64,000 bases of DNA from Spongiibacter tropicus DSM 19543. Its GTDB lineage: Bacteria > Pseudomonadota > Gammaproteobacteria > Pseudomonadales > Spongiibacteraceae. The notes under the pieces were generated by a model, which worked only from the letters and a program-made list of their open reading frames with translations, searched no databases and had not been told where the DNA came from. Each line of letters begins with the position of its first letter. Positions within the stretch are counted from its first letter, which is position 1. The stretch lies in contig NZ_ATUS01000001.1 in the NCBI RefSeq assembly GCF_000420325.1, positions 872,463 to 936,462 of the forward strand, read 5' to 3'. Positions 52,067 to 60,384 of this stretch are shown here, one piece after another. A program made the position numbers and the translations under genes.

Positions 52067-54931
52067 ATGCCTGAAACATTCGCCGCCGGCCAACGCTGGA
52101 TCAGTACACCCGAACCCGACCTGGGGCTCGGCATTATCCTCGAAGCGGCTAATCGCCGCGTTGTTATCGCCTTCCCTGCTGCAGAAGAAGAGCGCACCTA
52201 TGCCGCTGATCGCGCGCCGCTGTCACGGGTGCAATTTCAAATCGGCGACACCATAGACGTGCCGGAACTGCCGCCGATGAAAGTGCGGGAGGTTCAGGAA
52301 CACAATCAGTGCCTGGTGTACTTTGCCGAAGATGCCCACGGCGATGTTCACCCGGTGCCGGAGCAAATACTCAGCGCCCAGATCCAGTTGCACAGCGCCC
52401 GCGATCGGCTGCTGGCGGGACAACTCGACCACCCCAAGCGCTTCGCCCTGCGCGTCAGCACGCTGGAGCAGCGCAATCGCGCCCGAGCCAGTCACAGCCG
52501 CGGGCTACTCGGCCCTCGCGTCGAGCTGCTGCCCCATCAGTTCTACATCGCACGGGAAGTCGGCGGTCGCGCCCAGCCAAGAGTCCTGCTGGCCGATGAA
52601 GTCGGCCTGGGAAAAACCATTGAAGCGGGCCTGATTCTGCATCAGCAATTACTGGACGAACGCATCAAGCGCGTGGTGATTCTGGTGCCGGAAAGCCTCA
52701 GCCATCAGTGGCTGGTGGAGATGCGCCGCCGCTTCAACCTCAACTTCTCGCTGTTTAATGAGGCACGCTGCCGGGATCTTGACCCCTATCGCGACGATGC
52801 CGACACGGTGTTCTTTGATGAAGACGCGGAGAAAGCGCGAGAACAGAACCCCTTCGAAAGCGAACAACTGATCATCGCCGCCATCGACTGGCTGACCGCC
52901 CACCCTCGGCGCGGACAGCAGTTGCGTGACGCCGGCTGGGACACACTGATTGTCGACGAGGCCCACCACCTGCAATGGCGGGAGGATGGAAGCAGCGACC
53001 CCGGCTACGCGCTGCTGGAATCACTCTGTGCAGCGATTCCCTCCGTTTTGCTGCTGACCGCCACGCCCGAAAATGCGGGGATCGAGGGCCACTTTGCCCG
53101 CCTGCGCCTGCTCGATCCCCAGCGCTACAGCAGCCTGCAAGCGTTCCGCGATGAGCAGGCCCAGTACGGCGTGATCAGTGAACTGATTCAACAGCTTCGC
53201 GCCGACGAGGCCGGTGTCCAGGCTCAGCTGGCAGACTACCTGGATGATGCCCTGCTTGCCGACTTTATCGCCCAACCAGATACTCATCGGAACGCCGTGA
53301 TCGAGGCACTGCTTGATCGCTTCGGCACCGGCCGCAGTCTGTTCCGCAACACCCGTGCGTCGGTCGGCGGTTTTCCCGAGCGCGCACTTCAGGAACACCC
53401 GCTGGCGGCGCCGGACGGCTTTCCCTCCGAACGCCGCGACGCAACGCTGGAAGCACAATTGCAGCCGGAAGGGCTGCTGGGCGACGACTGGACAAGCCGC
53501 GACCCCCGCGTGCAATGGCTGGAGAAATTTCTGCTCAACCGGCCGGATGAACGCTGCCTGCTGATCTGTGCCGACACCGATACAGCGCGCGATCTGGAAT
53601 TGTTTATCCGCCTGCGACGGGGCATTGCCAGCGCGGTTTTCCACGAGGACATGTCGCTGCTGGAGCGCGACCGCGCCGCGGCCTATTTCGCCGACGCCGA
53701 CGATGGCGCCCAACTGTTGGTGTGCTCGGAAATCGGCAGCGAAGGCCGCAATTTCCAGTTTGCCGAACACCTGATTCTGTTCGATCTGCCGCTCAATCCC
53801 GACCTGCTTGAGCAGCGCATCGGCCGACTAGACCGTATCGGCAGGCGGTACAGCGTACAAATTCATGTCCCCTTTTATGAGCACAGTGCCCAGCAGGATC
53901 TGCTGCACTGGTACCGCGATGCTCTGGCCATATTCTCGGAACCCTGCACCATCGGCAGCGCCATGATGCAGCGCTTTGACGAACGGCTTAGAGAAACCCT
54001 GATTAACGCCGATGCCATGCCACAGCTATTGAGTGACGCCGCCGAACAGGCGCAGGCGCTGCGCCAACAGCTTCACTCCGGTCGCAATCAACTGTTGGAG
54101 CTGAACTCCTGTCGTCGCGATATTGCCGATGCGCTGATCGACAGCGTAGAAGCCGAGCAGCGCGGCAGCGAGTTAGCGGCGTATCTCGAACAGCTTGCCG
54201 ACCAGTTTGGTCTGGAGCACGAAGACCACAGCGACAATGCCATTATTCTGCGCCCCGGCGAGCATATGCTCAGCGACGCCTTCAGCGAACTGCCGGAAGA
54301 GGGTATGACCGGTACCTTTGACCGCCGCCGGGCACTCAGCCGCGAGGACATGGCCTTCCTGACCTGGGAGCACCCGCTGCTGCGCGATGCCATGGAGCTG
54401 ATTGCCAATGGCGATTTTGGCAGCGCCTGTATCAACACCCTTTCCGTGAAGGGCTTGCCCGCCGGTACCATGCTGCTGGAAACCTTTTTCAACCCGAGCG
54501 TGCAAGCGCCTGCCGCGCTGGCACTGGATCGCTACCTGCCCGCCCACAGCGCGCGCCTGCTGCTGGACAGTCGGGGCCGACAGCTGACGGATAAAGTGAG
54601 CCACGCGCAACTCAATGCCCTGTGTCAGAATGTGAAGAAAAGCGTGGTACCGGCGCTGATGCGCCAGATTCGCGAGCCCCTGACCGAGCTGCTCAACCAG
54701 ATGGAGTCGCTCGCTGCAACTCAGCAGGACGACTGGCGCCAGCAGGCGCTGAGTCAGTACGAGCAGGCACGGCGCACTGAGCGGGCTCGTCTGCAGGCGC
54801 TTGCTGAACGCAACCCCGCCGTTGGCGAGGACGAGATCGAGCACTTTGATCGGGATACCGAGCAGGGCAAACGCCACATACAGGCGCTGCAACTCAGCAC
54901 ACACGCGCTGCGTCTGGCGATTATCAGCTAA
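52067..54931 (+). CDS. rapA: RNA polymerase-associated ATPase RapA (HepA)
   Basis: ATG 52067 gives 954 residues, close to E. coli RapA (968). The order is: N-terminal Tudor-like domains (about 1-110; RWISTPEPDLGLGIILEA), SNF2 helicase lobe 1 with Walker A DEVGLGKTIEAG (about 180) and DEAHHL, lobe 2 with SEIGSEGRNFQFA and QRIGRLDRIGR, and C-terminal spacer and Rpo-binding regions. It recycles stalled RNA polymerase using ATP. The frame is open back into crp, but that part is a shadow. A small unknown gene follows at 28 bases. Confidence 0.95.
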   Translation: MPETFAAGQRWISTPEPDLGLGIILEAANRRVVIAFPAAEEERTYAADRAPLSRVQFQIGDTIDVPELPPMKVREVQEHNQCLVYFAEDAHGDVHPVPEQILSAQIQLHSARDRLLAGQLDHPKRFALRVSTLEQRNRARASHSRGLLGPRVELLPHQFYIAREVGGRAQPRVLLADEVGLGKTIEAGLILHQQLLDERIKRVVILVPESLSHQWLVEMRRRFNLNFSLFNEARCRDLDPYRDDADTVFFDEDAEKAREQNPFESEQLIIAAIDWLTAHPRRGQQLRDAGWDTLIVDEAHHLQWREDGSSDPGYALLESLCAAIPSVLLLTATPENAGIEGHFARLRLLDPQRYSSLQAFRDEQAQYGVISELIQQLRADEAGVQAQLADYLDDALLADFIAQPDTHRNAVIEALLDRFGTGRSLFRNTRASVGGFPERALQEHPLAAPDGFPSERRDATLEAQLQPEGLLGDDWTSRDPRVQWLEKFLLNRPDERCLLICADTDTARDLELFIRLRRGIASAVFHEDMSLLERDRAAAYFADADDGAQLLVCSEIGSEGRNFQFAEHLILFDLPLNPDLLEQRIGRLDRIGRRYSVQIHVPFYEHSAQQDLLHWYRDALAIFSEPCTIGSAMMQRFDERLRETLINADAMPQLLSDAAEQAQALRQQLHSGRNQLLELNSCRRDIADALIDSVEAEQRGSELAAYLEQLADQFGLEHEDHSDNAIILRPGEHMLSDAFSELPEEGMTGTFDRRRALSREDMAFLTWEHPLLRDAMELIANGDFGSACINTLSVKGLPAGTMLLETFFNPSVQAPAALALDRYLPAHSARLLLDSRGRQLTDKVSHAQLNALCQNVKKSVVPALMRQIREPLTELLNQMESLAATQQDDWRQQALSQYEQARRTERARLQALAERNPAVGEDEIEHFDRDTEQGKRHIQALQLSTHALRLAIIS

Positions 54932-54958
54932 TGTGAACAGGCCCTAAGGGAGAACACC

Positions 54959-55228
54959 ATGTTTCTGTTTTCAATCAACGCCGTCTCCCGTCAGGATCAG
55001 GGTGAATTCACGGCCGGGGAAGAAGTCCCGTTTATCGTCTACATCGACTTCAAAGACCTGTTCGGTGCCGAACAACTGGCCACGGTCTTTGTGATGCGCG
55101 AGGGCTTTCGCGACGTCAACATCATCAAACGTCGTCAGATCAAAATCGATGCCGGTATGAAGAAAGACCCGCAGATTCAGCAGGCGCTGGACAAAGGCTA
55201 CTGCGTGCAGGCCTTCAGCGCCCACTGA
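54959..55228 (+). CDS. uncharacterised small soluble protein
   Basis: The protein is 89 residues, started at ATG 54959 with GGGAG upstream. There is no signal peptide or membrane helix. It is rich in Asp, Lys and Phe, with an F-S-x-N-A beginning, a central VPFIVYIDFKDLFGAEQLATVFVMREGF and a basic VNIIKRRQIKIDAG stretch. I do not recognise a family. It follows rapA closely and is probably in its operon, and it converges with trxC. Confidence 0.68.
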   Translation: MFLFSINAVSRQDQGEFTAGEEVPFIVYIDFKDLFGAEQLATVFVMREGFRDVNIIKRRQIKIDAGMKKDPQIQQALDKGYCVQAFSAH

Positions 55229-55234
55229 GGCCGA

Positions 55235-55684
55235 CTAGCGCAGGCCGGCGAGCTGCTGGTCCAGCCACTGCTCAAATTGCGGCCGGGGCAACGCCCCTGA
55301 CAAGCGCGCCACTTCCCGCCCGTGATGGAAGACCATCAGTGTCGGAATGGAGCGAATCTGGAACTGCGCCGCGGTATTGGGATTTGCCTGGGTGTCGAGT
55401 TTCAGGAAACGCGCCCGCGTCGGCTGCGCAGTAGCTACCGCTTCGTATACCGGTGCAAAGGATCGGCAGGGACCGCACCAAGGCGCCCAGAAGTCCACGA
55501 CCACTGGCAGCGAATCCTTCTGAATAAAGCGCGTGAAATTCCCGTCTCCGGCATTGATCACCGCGCCATTCAGCAGTGCAGCCCGACACTTTCCGCACAC
55601 CGGCCCATCGGCCAGTTTTGCTTCCGGAACACGGTTTATTGCCCCGCAGCCAGGGCAGCTCAGTTGGAGAGAATCGCTTGCCAT
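55235..55684 (-). CDS. trxC: thioredoxin 2
   Basis: This 149-residue protein has the TrxC layout: an N-terminal zinc finger of two CxxC pairs (SCPGCGAIN, VCGKCRA) and a thioredoxin fold with the active site WAPWCGPCRSF (about 68-75). The cis-Pro lies in IRSIPTLMVFHHGRE. It reduces disulfides in the cytosol under oxidative stress, where the zinc finger tunes its redox potential. ATG 55684 has GGAG 8 bases upstream. Confidence 0.94.
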   Translation of the reverse strand: MASDSLQLSCPGCGAINRVPEAKLADGPVCGKCRAALLNGAVINAGDGNFTRFIQKDSLPVVVDFWAPWCGPCRSFAPVYEAVATAQPTRARFLKLDTQANPNTAAQFQIRSIPTLMVFHHGREVARLSGALPRPQFEQWLDQQLAGLR

Positions 55685-55750
55685 TCCATACGCTCCTCGG
55701 CGCTGTCGCTTTCTGTAGATATGCGTGCGAGCGAGGGACTTTTCAAGTCA

Positions 55751-56806
55751 TCAGAGGCTCGACAAAAACCTCAGCACCGCGCGATTGCTCTCGTCAGGCG
55801 CTTCCAACTGAACAAAGTGTCCGGCACCGGGGACCAAACAAATCTCTCGCAAATCAGTGATTCGGCGATGCAGGCGCTGGCGCATGGCCGCATCGAGTGA
55901 GGCGACGACGGGATCTTTTTCTCCGGCAATGAACAGCGCCGGTACCGTGATATTCCAGTCGGCATAGGCAGCTCCAATCTCCCAATTCCGGTCAGCCACC
56001 CGATAACTCGCCAGCGCGCCACTGAACGCCTGCTCCTTCCCTGCTCGCAGATAGTCTTCCGCAATCCCGGCCAGCATCTCCCCGCTCATCCACGGCCAGG
56101 GCAAGGGCGGCGCCTCGGGTAGCACATCGAGATAGCCCGTGCCCTCTGCGGGAAACGCAGACCAGTCTCCCAACGAGCCCTCACCACTCAAGCCCCAGTA
56201 TATTCGCTGTAAAAATGTCTCCGCATTGCGGCCAAGCTCGCGGTCAGCAGGGCCAGGCTGCTGGAAATACTGCGCGTGCAAAAACTGATGGGCGGCGATG
56301 GCCTTAAACCCCACGCTGGGAGGATTCAGTGGCGATGCCACCAGCAAGTTGTCTGCCGACAGGGCATCCAGCTCCGCCTCCGACAAGTCGCCCATGCAAC
56401 TGCGGCCATAGTAGTCGTGATCAAAAGGGACGCTCATCCCCACCACCGCCGCGACGCGCTCGGGCTGGCGCTGAGCCATACTCCATACCATCGACGCGCC
56501 AAAGTCCTGACCAATAAATATGGCCTTTTCAGTCCCCAACGCATCGAGCAGGCCACACATATCCGCCAGCTGCGCATTCATATCGTAGTCGGCAATCTCA
56601 TCGGGGCGACTGCTTTGACCATAGCCCCGCATATCCGGCGCCACGGCGCAGTACCCAGCCTCGGCCAGTGCGCTCATCTGTGCGCGCCAGTTTGTCCAGT
56701 GACCGGGGAAGCCATGGCAGAGCACGACCACCGGCCCGCTTCCCATCGTGTGGATATGTAAATGGATGTCGCCGAGATCAATACGGCGCTGAATCAGTTC
56801 GTTCAT
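55751..56806 (-). CDS. alpha/beta hydrolase of the epoxide hydrolase/dehalogenase type
   Basis: The 351-residue protein has the oxyanion motif HGFPGHWTNW (about 31) and a nucleophile elbow with Asp rather than Ser (IGQDFGASMVW, about 100), so it should form an ester intermediate as epoxide hydrolases and haloalkane/haloacetate dehalogenases do. The acid is in IAGEKDPVVAS and the His in PGAGHFVQLE. A long cap region (about 140-260) carries LQRIYWGLSGEGSLG, which resembles soluble epoxide hydrolases. The natural substrate is unknown. It is monocistronic or the distal gene after tpm. Confidence 0.85.
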   Translation of the reverse strand: MNELIQRRIDLGDIHLHIHTMGSGPVVVLCHGFPGHWTNWRAQMSALAEAGYCAVAPDMRGYGQSSRPDEIADYDMNAQLADMCGLLDALGTEKAIFIGQDFGASMVWSMAQRQPERVAAVVGMSVPFDHDYYGRSCMGDLSEAELDALSADNLLVASPLNPPSVGFKAIAAHQFLHAQYFQQPGPADRELGRNAETFLQRIYWGLSGEGSLGDWSAFPAEGTGYLDVLPEAPPLPWPWMSGEMLAGIAEDYLRAGKEQAFSGALASYRVADRNWEIGAAYADWNITVPALFIAGEKDPVVASLDAAMRQRLHRRITDLREICLVPGAGHFVQLEAPDESNRAVLRFLSSL

Positions 56807-56864
56807 TGTGCGGCCTTGGGGGCGTCTCCCACCCCGGTTTATTGTTATTCAGGCCGCCGCATAT

Positions 56865-57503
56865 TCAGGCTTTCTGCAGCAGCCAGACTTTTTCACGAGC
56901 CGGGCACTGTCCCTTCAAGCCACCCTCAAGGTCCTCGTTATACAAGGCATTGAGGGTGTAGCGGCCTTCATAATGCATACGCAATTCGTCATCGCTGACG
57001 GAGAAGGGAGGTCCGGGCATTCGGCTCTGATCGTAGTCATAATTGATCAATAACTGCGGCGCTGCATCGCTCATCTGGATGAGGTGCTGACTGTAACGGG
57101 CGCGCATCGGCTCGGGCAGTGCGACCAGCGCGGCACGGTCGTAGATGGCATCCACGGCACCAAGGGTTTCTCGGTCGAGAGCAAAGATATCGCCTTGAAA
57201 AATATCCAGACCGGCGGCCCGGTAATGCATCAACTCACCGACCTCACTCCGCTCGGGGATCACGCCCAGCTCATCGAACAACTCATTCACCGCAATCTCG
57301 CTCAATTCGGCGCCCGCAACGCGGTAGCCCTGCGCCAGCAACCAGGCGATATCCCGACTCTTACCGCACAGGGGCAAAAATATACGGCTGCCCTCCGGCA
57401 AGGCCAATGCTGAAAAATAGCGTCGCAACAGCGGGTTCACCTCAGCATTGTGAAAGCCAATATTCTTCTCACTCCAACGTGCGTGCCAAAATTCTGCGTC
57501 CAT
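56865..57503 (-). CDS. tpm: thiopurine S-methyltransferase
   Basis: This 212-residue SAM-dependent methyltransferase is of the bacterial TPMT class. Landmarks are FWHARWSEKNIGFHNAEVNPLL at the N-terminus, FLPLCGKSRDIAWLLAQGYRVAGAELSEIAV (SAM pocket), and the YDRAALVALPEPMRARY segment. In Pseudomonas and E. coli the enzyme methylates selenium and tellurium oxyanions and thiopurines. ATG 57503 has GGAGG upstream. It follows the DUF2798 gene by 17 bases and is in its operon. Confidence 0.93.
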   Translation of the reverse strand: MDAEFWHARWSEKNIGFHNAEVNPLLRRYFSALALPEGSRIFLPLCGKSRDIAWLLAQGYRVAGAELSEIAVNELFDELGVIPERSEVGELMHYRAAGLDIFQGDIFALDRETLGAVDAIYDRAALVALPEPMRARYSQHLIQMSDAAPQLLINYDYDQSRMPGPPFSVSDDELRMHYEGRYTLNALYNEDLEGGLKGQCPAREKVWLLQKA

Positions 57504-57520
57504 AGAAACCTCCTGAAAAT

Positions 57521-57757
57521 TCAGTGTGAATCGCCCTGATCAACGACCAGCCAAACCAGGCGTCGCACCAGTGGATTCACCACCACGACACAGGGGAAAG
57601 CGACGATAAACGCCATGCCCCAGGCTTTCATCCACAACCAGAAAATGCCGTCGATGAAGCCAACATTGATCAGGGAAATAAACAGCGACATGACGCCAGA
57701 CATAATCAGCGACATAAAAAATGCGAATACGTACCCGGTATAACGCTGAGGAATCAC
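57521..57757 (-). CDS. DUF2798 small membrane protein
   Basis: The 78-residue protein has two membrane helices (YVFAFFMSLIMSGVMSLFISL and WLWMKAWGMAFIVAFPCVVVV) ending in NPLVRRLVWLV, the DUF2798 pattern. Function is unknown. GTG 57757 is preceded by GGAGAG with 5 bases between. It is the first gene of an operon with tpm. Confidence 0.85.
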   Translation of the reverse strand: MIPQRYTGYVFAFFMSLIMSGVMSLFISLINVGFIDGIFWLWMKAWGMAFIVAFPCVVVVNPLVRRLVWLVVDQGDSH

Positions 57758-57810
57758 CCGTCTCTCCTTCCTTGCCAGTCAGTTGCGTCGCAGGGCCTTC
57801 CCTCCGACAA

Positions 57811-57826
57811 GTCACATTGCCGTGAC
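57811..57826. promoter_or_regulatory. inverted repeat between DUF2798-tpm and the LysR gene
   Basis: GTCAC (57811-57815) and GTGAC (57822-57826) are exact reverse complements with 6 bases between, inside the 152-base divergent region. It could be an operator for the LysR protein or a Crp-type site of variant sequence; the arms are short. Confidence 0.35.
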
Positions 57827-57909
57827 AGGCTTGCGGGGGCTATGATAAGGCCAATACCATTTAAGCAACCATACTCATTTTTATAAGCTTAATTCTCAAT
57901 TATGCAAAC

Positions 57910-58791
57910 ATGCTAGACGATATCGCACTGTTTATTCATATCGCCCAACAGGGCGGCTTAAGTAACGCGGCAACGCAACTGAGCCTGCCCGTGGCCACGG
58001 TCAGTCGTCGGCTGCAGCGACTCGAGCAGCAACTCGGCTACCAACTGCTGCAGCGCTCTGCACGCCAGTGTGTGCTCACCGTCGATGGCGAAGTGCTGTA
58101 CCAGACCTATGCCGGGCTGGTCGAACAGTTTGAGCAGGCCCAGCAGCAGCTTAGAACCGATATGCAGGAATTGCGGGGCAAGCTGTTGGTGCTGGCGCCG
58201 AGCAATATTTCCCATGGCATGCTGCGCCCAATGTGGCTGGGCTTTACGCGCCAGTACCCCGATATCCAGCTCGAGTTGCAACTCAGCAATCAGTTACAGG
58301 ACATGATTAAAGCCAAGGCGGATCTGGCAATGCGCATCGGCCCACAGGCAGACTCATCCCTGTACCAGAAGCGGCTGGGGCAGATCAGCAAGTTTCTGGT
58401 TGCCGCACCGTCCTACCTCAGCGCGCACCCCGCCCCGCAACAACCCTCGGAGCTCAAGGATCACCGATTGATCGGCACGACGATCGCAGGCAAATGGCGC
58501 CTGAGCCAACGCGAGACCGGCGCCGTGCAGGAAATCCTGCCCCGCTTTAACACCCTGCTCAACGACTCAACCTTTGCCAAGTATATGGCTGTCGATGGCC
58601 AGGGCATCGCCCTGCTGCCGGTCACCGAAAGTCAGGAGGAGTTGCAGCGCGGCCAACTGCGCCGGGTGCTGCCCCAATGGCAGGGCGAACCCCGCGATAT
58701 TTATGCCGTGTGGCCGAGCGGACGACTGCTGAACGCCAAGGCAAAATGTCTGCTCGATTATATGAAGCAGTATATTGCACAACACCTCTAG
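57910..58791 (+). CDS. LysR family transcriptional regulator
   Basis: The 293-residue protein has an N-terminal helix-turn-helix (LFIHIAQQGGLSNAATQLSLPVATVSRRLQRLEQQLG) and a long linker helix, then a C-terminal inducer domain (about 90-290) with RGKLLVLAPSNISHGMLRPMW and AVDGQGIALLPV. It resembles the DsdC/AaeR-like LysR proteins that act on divergent genes, so DUF2798-tpm is a candidate target (inference). The last codons overlap a 15-base direct repeat (58772-58786 and 58792-58806, period 20). Confidence 0.9.
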   Translation: MLDDIALFIHIAQQGGLSNAATQLSLPVATVSRRLQRLEQQLGYQLLQRSARQCVLTVDGEVLYQTYAGLVEQFEQAQQQLRTDMQELRGKLLVLAPSNISHGMLRPMWLGFTRQYPDIQLELQLSNQLQDMIKAKADLAMRIGPQADSSLYQKRLGQISKFLVAAPSYLSAHPAPQQPSELKDHRLIGTTIAGKWRLSQRETGAVQEILPRFNTLLNDSTFAKYMAVDGQGIALLPVTESQEELQRGQLRRVLPQWQGEPRDIYAVWPSGRLLNAKAKCLLDYMKQYIAQHL

Positions 58792-58932
58792 ATATTGCGC
58801 AACACCGCCAGGGCGGCGCGAGGCTGAGGTCTCGGTTTGCCCGTATCGCTCCGCCTGTGGTTTCCCGCCAGACTTGACGCTATCCAAGTGCTCGCTTAAC
58901 GACGCGACAATAACGACAGCAGGGTAAGCCTC

Positions 58933-59214
58933 ATGTTTCTTTCCGAAGACGTGCACAACTTTATGGAAGCTTTGGTCGAGGAGGAATTCAGTCGCCGCAA
59001 CCTGCCGAGCCAGTATGAGCGATCCTATCTGGAAGACCTGTTCTGCCTGAGCCTGAATGCGCTGCCCGCCAAGTACGTCAGACATGCGCTGGATATGCGG
59101 ATGTATATGAGCCCGGAAGAGCGCGGAGAATTGGAGCTTCAGGTGCGCATAGCGGTAGAGAACGCCAGTGAGATTCTTCGCCGCGACCGTCGCAGCGAGA
59201 ACCGGGACGACTGA
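58933..59214 (+). CDS. ComFB family protein (putative cyclic dinucleotide receptor)
   Basis: The 93-residue, all-helical protein matches the late-competence ComFB family. The N-terminal helix reads EDVHNFMEALVEEEF; the Y-x-x-D-L-F-CLSLNALPAKYVRH core follows, with the invariant ALN-LP-xY. Work on cyanobacterial and Gram-negative members reports binding of c-di-GMP or c-di-AMP. It converges with cheB and may link second-messenger signalling with the chemosensory genes. The AGGGTAAG upstream of ATG 58933 is a fair ribosome site. Confidence 0.85.
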   Translation: MFLSEDVHNFMEALVEEEFSRRNLPSQYERSYLEDLFCLSLNALPAKYVRHALDMRMYMSPEERGELELQVRIAVENASEILRRDRRSENRDD

Positions 59215-59240
59215 GCACCGGCGTCAGCAAGCGAGCGGTT

Positions 59241-60314
59241 TCAAGCCTTGCGGCGTTCCTCTGCAGGACGATGCAGGGCAATCAGGCGATCGGCAATGCG
59301 TTTGAGCGGCAGCGCTTCCTGAGCAGCGCCGAGTTTCATTGCGGCACCCGGCATCCCCCAGACCACAGAGCTCGCCTCATCCTGAATTAACGTTGTGGCG
59401 CCCTGATCCAGCATCGCCTTCATCCCCTCTGCGCCGTCTTTGCCCATGCCGGTCAGCAATACGCCTACCGCGTTGCGTCCGACCTGCTCAGCCACAGACT
59501 GAAACAGCACATCGACAGAGGGACGATGACGGTTCACTGGCGGACCACTGTCCAGCTGGCAGTAATAGCGCGCTCCATCGCGACGGATGCGCAAATGCTG
59601 ATCGCCAGGCGCAATGTAGGCATGCCCCTGAAGAATACGCTCACCGTCAATGGCTTCGCGCACGACCATCGCACTGCAACCGTCCATACGTCGCGCAAAG
59701 GGGCCGCTGAACATGCCCGGAATATGTTGAACAATGACCGTGCCGGGGGTATCCGCCGGGAGACCCGACAGCACTTCGCGTATTGCCTCGGTGCCGCCGG
59801 TAGACGCACCAATGGCCAGTACGCGATCGGTCGTGCGAAAGTTAAGTGGATCGGCAGGAGTCAGTATCGGCCGCGACGTGCGGCGCTCCTGCTCATCAGA
59901 AAATGAGCGTCGCATCACCTTCGCTGCCGCCGTCATTTTGACTTTCGCGATCAGCTCTTCAGCATAATCGCGCAGGCCCTGCGCAATATCGATCTCCGGT
60001 TTGGCGACAAAATCGACCGCCCCTATCTCCAGTGCCTCAAGGGTGACTGCCGCTCCAGCCTGAGTCAGAGACGACACCATCAATACCGGCATGGGACGCA
60101 GGCGCATGATATTACGCAGGAACTGGAGGCCGTCCATCTTCGGCATTTCCACATCCAGCGTAATCATATCGGGATTGAGACGTTTGATTTTTTCTCTGGC
60201 GATATAGGGGTCAGCGGCAACGCCAACCACGTCTATATCGGGATCACTGTCGAGAATATCGGAGAGCACATGGCGCATCAGCGCCGAGTCGTCGACTACC
60301 AGAACCTTGATCAT
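59241..60314 (-). CDS. cheB: chemotaxis protein-glutamate methylesterase/deamidase CheB
   Basis: ATG 60314 (GGAAG 7 bases upstream) gives 357 residues. The receiver domain shows [12 protein letters not shown] and phospho-acceptor Asp in [12 protein letters not shown], and the methylesterase domain carries the catalytic Ser in GASTGGTEA, His in VIVQHIP and Asp in [12 protein letters not shown]. It removes methyl groups from receptor glutamates when phosphorylated. It lies 70 bases downstream of the receptor gene and is the last of the mcp-cheB-cheR trio. No cheA or cheW is in the window. Confidence 0.95.
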   Translation of the reverse strand: MIKVLVVDDSALMRHVLSDILDSDPDIDVVGVAADPYIAREKIKRLNPDMITLDVEMPKMDGLQFLRNIMRLRPMPVLMVSSLTQAGAAVTLEALEIGAVDFVAKPEIDIAQGLRDYAEELIAKVKMTAAAKVMRRSFSDEQERRTSRPILTPADPLNFRTTDRVLAIGASTGGTEAIREVLSGLPADTPGTVIVQHIPGMFSGPFARRMDGCSAMVVREAIDGERILQGHAYIAPGDQHLRIRRDGARYYCQLDSGPPVNRHRPSVDVLFQSVAEQVGRNAVGVLLTGMGKDGAEGMKAMLDQGATTLIQDEASSVVWGMPGAAMKLGAAQEALPLKRIADRLIALHRPAEERRKA

Positions 60315-60384
60315 ACCGCTGCTTCCTGCCTGATCAGTGAACACGGGCGGACCGGGGTTTCACCCGACTGTCCGCCCATCACCC

